NCBI RefSeq assembly: GCF_029227915.1
Contig: NC_079877.1
Location: 12,273,351 to 12,337,350 of the forward strand
DNA from: Hydractinia symbiolongicarpus
Lineage: Eukaryota > Cnidaria > Hydrozoa > Anthoathecata > Hydractiniidae
Reading direction: 5' to 3'
Length of the DNA stretch: 64,000 nt
The notes beneath the pieces were generated by a model. It ran no database searches. It was given only the letters and a program-made list of their open reading frames with translations, and was not told the DNA's origin. Of the stretch, positions 58,437-64,000 are shown in pieces; position 1 is the first letter of the stretch, and each line of letters begins with the position of its first letter. The position numbers were made by a program, and so were the translations under genes.

Positions 58437-59420
58437 AAAACTGCATTTTTCTACTTTTAATTTTAGCCAGAGCTAGCTAAAGAGCTAGCTAGATAGTCAC
58501 AACACCATTATGAAGAAAATAATAAATACCAAACTGAATAAAGAATTTTAAAGGAATAAGAATATATAGCTCGCTTGTGTAAGTAGGATGCTACCTCGAA
58601 ATATACGTTTGTAACTAGCCAAAATCATAAAATTGGTTTGTTTAAAATTTATACACACATACGTATTTAGAAAGAAGCCTACAAACCTCACACCATCACT
58701 TCCAAACCAAAACGGCCTTTGTAAGCGTAGCCTGTTTTGTTTTCCGAATCTGTTTGGGAAATTCGTGAAAATTTGTTTCTGTGCAATTTGATTTTTTCCC
58801 CTGTTCGGAAAACCATTTACACTGTTGATTTCTTCTGATTTTTTTTCCGACCTAAAATCATAATAAAATCTATGTAAATTTTAATGTCAAAGCCTTTCCC
58901 AAAACTGAACAAATTGAGAAACGGACTGTCATCAAATCCTTTTTCGCGAAATTTAACTCTCGCGGGACATGCCAAGTTTAGCAACGTGAAAACATATCTT
59001 GCGAAAATCAAATTTAAGTTTCACAAAATTCTTGTTAAAATATCTTCCCGAAATATATTTCTGGATATCGCGAAAGTAAAGTCTTTCACATATTTACCCC
59101 TTCCCCTTGTCGCTTGTGTATTTGAAATATTTTTTAAGATATATGAGAAAGTTTTGTTTACTTTTGTAACGTTATCACATCTGTTATTAAGATTGAATAT
59201 AATATTTATGTGTGTGTATCATCAATTTCATATTACGCAATTAACAGATGAAAAAAAAGGGAAGAAACTTCGGTAAAAGTTTTTCATTTCTGGTTATGAT
59301 TTTTAAAACAATTCATCAATTTGTTTAGTAATAGCTTACCAGTCTCTTTAATAATAGCCGTATTTTGTCTGTGTGTCCGCGAAAGCTACGTCCCGTACAG
59401 GAATCAAGAAATATTTATAA

Positions 59421-60122
59421 CTAGTTATTTAAACCCGTGGAATAATCCACTTAAATATATTTTATTCGTTCGTTTTAAACGAAATCCCGCACAGATATCC
59501 ACTCAAAAATATTAAAATTTATTCTATGTTTTTTATCACAAAATCATTGGTTGTCAGTTTCATTTTAAAGACGCAAACAATGAAAACTTTTAAACAAAAT
59601 TGACAACTATAATAACAACGTTGGTTGCCTGTGACTTTACTCGTATAACAATTTATAACATAGGATCCGTCACGGTAAATTTAAATCGCATGCAATAAAA
59701 TTCCCAGCTAATAAAATCACTTTATTTTATCACATGAGTTGTTTTAGCTAAACAGCGAATTCATTGTTCTTTTCGTCAAAACGTTTTTTGTTAATTCCAT
59801 TCAAGCGGGAATAAATGAAACCAATATGTTATAACAGTAGACAATAGACACGTGCGTAAGGGAATAATAAAAATTAATTACCCGTGACTTTGTGTATTGA
59901 AGTTTACATCGTCACAGAAAGGTTTTTTATGAGAACAATAAAATAAATTAACCGTGACCTTTTTAAATCAAAAATTTTAAATCAATATGAAAAAGCACAC
60001 AAAAGACAGAATAAAAAAAAGTTTAGCAAAAGTGACATGTTACTGCGGCTGTTTCTTTAGAAAAAACAACACGTCCACTTTGCCTGTTACAGACACACGG
60101 AACTGGCGTATTATTATATAGA
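59421..60122 (-). mobile_element. Short non-autonomous Helitron (copy 1)
   Basis: Read on the minus strand: TCTATATAATAATACGCC start at 60122, hairpin GTGGATTATTCCAC, and end CTAG (59424-59421). It is inserted between A 59420 and T 60123. Its first about 45 bases match the Helitron at 30982. It is 702 bp with no ORF. Confidence 0.75.
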
Positions 60123-60279
60123 TGCACACCAATACCAAATGCCATATATTTTTGTCCACTTTATTGTGACGGGTAAATTTAAAGGACGGGCGAGCCCGTG
60201 AATTATTCGGGTGTCTGTCACGCAAAATAGTAGCTTAGCTGCGCAAGTAGCGAGACGCATGCAATGTGGTATAAAAAGG

Positions 60280-60319
60280 CCGGACGAACCCGTAGATTTT
60301 TCCACGGGCTAACGACTAG
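60280..60319 (+). repeat. Helitron-type 3' end in the opposite orientation (copy 1; copy 2 at about 63113-63152)
   Basis: The hairpin text CCCGTAGATTTTTCCACGGG is followed by CTAACGACTAG and T, the terminus pattern of the other Helitrons. In copy 2 the hairpin is perfect (GTGG in place of GTAG). The matching 5' end was not located. Confidence 0.55.
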
Positions 60320-62254
60320 TGATTAATAAGCGCCAATAAATCTGCAACAATGAATTCTCATATCAGGCCGATATTCAGCAAGGCAAAGTCGGAATCCGTA
60401 ATTATTTAGTCGAGCTTGTGATTTTCGAATCGAAGCGGAGTCAAGTATGAACAAAGCAAGACTTAATAATTACGATATCCGATTTTACCGCGCTGAATAT
60501 CTGTTTTATCATACACTATTGAAAAAGAACCATTATCTAAAGTGGCGAACCTCTCCACTTTTTATTATATTAATTTTGCTTTGTTTTTGTCTTCTTCGTC
60601 GTTCTTGTTTCTTGTTATTTAAGCTTCTTGTTATTTTAAGCTCTCAATCTAATTGCTTATCCTTTGTGTACTACAATCGAGAACAATTAAGAGTGGAGTG
60701 CGATATAATACATCCTTTGTTTGATAACTTTTTTTATTTAGTTTTAACTCTTTATCTGACTGACTTGCGTGTAGTTTTTTAAAGGAACTGTATATATAAA
60801 CAAAATAAAGTGCCGCAGAGACTATCAAATATCTCGAGCAGATATTCGATATCGGATCTGCTCAGACATTTGACTTTCGGCTAACGACTGCACGAATATC
60901 CAAAAATATTCTGTCAGACGCTCCAGCCTGAGGTGCATGATAATAGAGATTAGTACAATCTCCTATCAAACATTAACCTCGACGGAATGGCGAAAATCAT
61001 ACTAAAAATGTTTCATTAATGTCGTCTCGACCGTTGACTGACAGTTTTCAGTGAAGATAATTTTAACAGTTATCTGGTTTTGGTAAAAGTATGAAATATG
61101 CACGAGTGCGAGACTTTTTATCAAGGGAAACACAATTGATGATGTGTTAATTATAATTTTTAGAATTTGATTCAAAACTTTTCACAGTTTTCATTTATAA
61201 CACAACTCCTACATTCATTTTCAGCATCTTTTTTTAGCATTGGGCAAAGACCTTGAAGATTTGGACTTATAAAACTGCATTTTTCTACTTTTAATTTTAG
61301 CCAGAGCTAGCTAAAGAGCTAGCTAGATAGTCACAACACCATTATGAAGAAAATAATAAATACCAAACTGAATAAAGAATTTTAAAGGAATAAGAATATA
61401 TAGCTCGCTTGTGTAAGTAGGATGCTACCTCGAAATATACGTTTGTAACTAGCCAAAATCATAAAATTGGTTTGTTTAAAATTTATACACACATACGTAT
61501 TTAGAAAGAAGCCTACAAACCTCACACCATCACTTCCAAACCAAAACGGCCTTTGTAAGCGTAGCCTGTTTTGTTTTCCGAATCTGTTTGGGAAATTCGT
61601 GAAAATTTGTTTCTGTGCAATTTGATTTTTTCCCCTGTTCGGAAAACCATTTACACTGTTGATTTCTTCTGATTTTTTTTCCGACCTAAAATCATAATAA
61701 AATCTATGTAAATTTTAATGTCAAAGCCTTTCCCAAAACTGAACAAATTGAGAAACGGACTGTCATCAAATCCTTTTTCGCGAAATTTAACTCTCGCGGG
61801 ACATGCCAAGTTTAGCAACGTGAAAACATATCTTGCGAAAATCAAATTTAAGTTTCACAAAATTCTTGTTAAAATATCTTCCCGAAATATATTTCTGGAT
61901 ATCGCGAAAGTAAAGTCTTTCACATATTTACCCCTTCCCCTTGTCGCTTGTGTATTTGAAATATTTTTTAAGATATATGAGAAAGTTTTGTTTACTTTTG
62001 TAACGTTATCACATCTGTTATTAAGATTGAATATAATATTTATGTGTGTGTATCATCAATTTCATATTACGCAATTACCAGATGAAAAAAAAGGGAAGAA
62101 ACTTCGGTAAAAGTTTTTCATTTCTGGTTATGATTTTTAAAACAATTCATCAATTTGTTTAGTAATAGCTTACCAGTCTCTTTAATAATAGCCGTATTTT
62201 GTCTGTGTGTCCGCGAAAGCTACGTCCCGTACAGGAATCAAGAAATATTTATAA

Positions 62255-62955
62255 CTAGTTATTTAAACCCGTGGAATAATCCACTTAAATATATTTTATT
62301 CGTTCGTTTTAAACGAAATCCCGCACAGATATCCACTCAAAAATATTAAAATTTATTCTATGTTTTTTATCACAAAATCATTGGTTGTCAGTTTCATTTT
62401 AAAGACGCAAACAATGAAAACTTTTAAACAAAATTGACAACTATAATAACAACGTTGGTTGCCTGTGACTTTACTCGTATAACAATTTATAACAAAGGAC
62501 CCGTCACGGTAAATTTAAATCGCATGCAATAAAATTCCCAGCTAATAAAATCACTTTATTTTATCACATGAGTTGTTTTAGCTAAACAGCGAATTCATTG
62601 TTCTTTCGTCAAAACGTTTTTTGTTAATTCCATTCAAGCGGGAATAAATGAAACCAATATGTTATAACAGTAGACAATAGACACGTGCGTAAGGGAATAA
62701 TAAAAATTAATTACCCGTGACTTTGTGTATTGAAGTTTACATCGTCACAGAAAGGTTTTTTATGAGAACAATAAAATAAATTAACCGTGACCTTTTTAAA
62801 TCAAAAATTTTAAATCAATATGAAAAAGCACAAAAAAGACAGAATAAAAAAAAGTTTAGCAAAAGTGACATGTTACTGCGGCTGTTTCTTTAGAAAAAAC
62901 AACACGTCCACTTTGCCTGTTACAGACACACGGAACTGGCGTATTATTATATAGA
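62255..62955 (-). mobile_element. Short non-autonomous Helitron (copy 2)
   Basis: The same element in the second tandem unit, 701 bp, same ends. Confidence 0.75.
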
Positions 62956-64000
62956 TGCACACCAATACCAAATGCGATATATTTTTGTCCACTTTATTGT
63001 GACGGGTAAATTTAAAGGACGGGCGAGCCCGTGAATTATTCGGGTGTCTGTCACGCCAAATGGTAGCTTAGCTGCGCAAGTAGCGAGACGCATGCAATGT
63101 GGTATAAAAAGGCCGGACGAACCCGTGGATTTTTCCACGGGCTAACGACTAGTGATTAATAAGCGCCAATAAATCTGCAACAATGAATTCTCATATCAGG
63201 CCGATATTCAGCAAGGCAAAGTCGGAATCCGTAATTATTTAGTCGAGCTTGTGATTTTCGAATCGAAGCGGAGTCAAGTATAAACAAAGCAAGACTTAAT
63301 AATTACGATATCCGATTTTACCGCGCTGAATATCTGTTTTATCATACACTATTGAAAAAGAACCATTATCTAAAGTGGCGAACCTCTCCATTTTTTATTA
63401 TATTAATTTTGCTTTGTTTTTGTCTTCTTCGTCGTTCTTGTTTCTTGTTATTTAAGCTTCTTGTTATTTTAAGCTCTCAATCTAATTGCTTATCCTTTGT
63501 GTACTACAATCGAGAACAATTAAGAGTGGAGTGCGATATAATACATCTTTTGTTTGATAACTTTTTTTATTTAGTTTTAACTCTTTATCTGACTGACTTG
63601 CGTGTAGTTTTTTAAAGGAACTGTATATATAAACAAAATAAAGTGCCACAGAGACTATCAAATATCTCGAGCAGATATTCGATATCGGATCTGCTCAGAC
63701 ATTTGACTTTCGGCTAACGACTGCACGAATATCCAAAAATATTCTGTCAGACGCTCCAGCCTGAGGTGCATGAAAATAGAGATTAGTACAATCTCCTATC
63801 AAACATTAACCTCGACGGAATGGCGAAAATCATACTAAAAATGTTTCATTAATGTCGTCTCGACCGTTGACTGACAGTTTTCAGTGAAGATAATTTTAAC
63901 AGTTATCTGGTTTTGGTAAAAGTATGAAATATGCACGAGTGCGAGACTTTTTATCAAGGGAAACACAATTGATGATGTGTTAATTATAATTTTTAGAATT

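Larger units (their letters stand above)
58437..64000 (+). repeat. 2.83-kb tandem duplication (two copies, second cut by the window end)
   Basis: 58437-61270 is repeated from 61271 onward with a period of 2834 bp and only scattered single-base differences (for example GGATCC against GGACCC near 59664/62498, and one missing T near 62606). Each copy contains a Helitron and a second Helitron-type 3' end. Open frames duplicated in both copies (130, 64, 111/87 codons) show no recognisable domain. Confidence 0.95.

Noticed and set aside
58884-59276. 130-codon open frame (and its copy at 61718-62110)
   Set aside because: No recognisable domain. It runs through GCGAAA/TTTCGC-rich repeat text of the kind seen at 41.6 and 56.3 kb, with an overlapping open frame on the other strand. 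It is duplicated only because the 2.83-kb unit is.
60447-60782. 111-codon open frame, shortened to 87 codons in the second copy
   Set aside because: Hydrophobic low-complexity translation of T-rich DNA. The start codon is lost in copy 2 (TATAAAC), which argues against a conserved protein.
1-64000. CRISPR arrays, bacterial operons, rRNA or tRNA genes
   Set aside because: None found by reading. The composition, splice sites and element types are those of an animal genome.

Overview
The window looks like eukaryotic, AT-rich, intron- and transposon-dense animal DNA. No prokaryotic operon, rRNA or tRNA was recognised. The only real gene family is a set of immunoglobulin-like type I membrane receptors, all on the minus strand. 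Their exon order is signal peptide, cysteine-free Ig-like domain 1, Ig-like domain 2, cysteine-bearing membrane-proximal spacer, one transmembrane helix, and a tyrosine-rich cytoplasmic tail. This architecture and the sequence style match the Alr (allorecognition) family of the hydroid Hydractinia. The best reading is therefore a hydrozoan, probably Hydractinia or a close relative, and a piece of an allorecognition-complex-like cluster. I cannot say which Alr gene any copy is. None is claimed to be Alr1 or Alr2.

Layout, read along the minus strand from high to low coordinates. P2 (57.8-54.0 kb) is a pseudogene. Gene A (51.4-42.9 kb) is the one copy whose six exons are all open and phase-compatible (448 codons). 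E (39.1 kb) is an orphan signal-exon relic. B (35.5-28.3 kb) is a multiply broken pseudogene with an intact tail exon and a Helitron beside its last splice site. C (24.2-16.6 kb) is complete apart from one 2-nt frameshift. D (14.7-10.1 kb) keeps an intact signal exon and Ig1 exon but has lost all downstream exons in one clean deletion. P1 (0.9-0.1 kb) is a decayed remnant that continues out of the window. C and D, with their flanks, are sister segmental duplicates. P1 and P2 are copies of one already truncated ancestor. A conserved AT-rich block lies about 70-150 bp upstream of the start codon in A, B, C, D and P2.

The space between and inside the genes is filled by transposable elements. These are several non-autonomous Helitrons (5' TC, 3' hairpin plus CTAG, inserted between A and T), a PIF/Harbinger element with a TTA target duplication and transposase remnants, TTAA-flanked piggyBac-like MITEs, a non-LTR retrotransposon fragment, an integrase fragment, a Penelope-like remnant, a GACGTC-palindrome-rich element, and large inverted repeats. 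The right end (58.4 kb to the window end) is a nearly perfect 2.83-kb tandem duplication with no supported gene.

If expressed, gene A (and C if its frameshift is a sequencing error or allele-specific) would be a surface receptor. Its tail combines an ITIM-like tyrosine with a canonically spaced ITAM-like pair, suggesting phosphotyrosine signalling after contact with another cell. The other copies look like a birth-and-death reservoir. All functional statements are inferred from sequence only.
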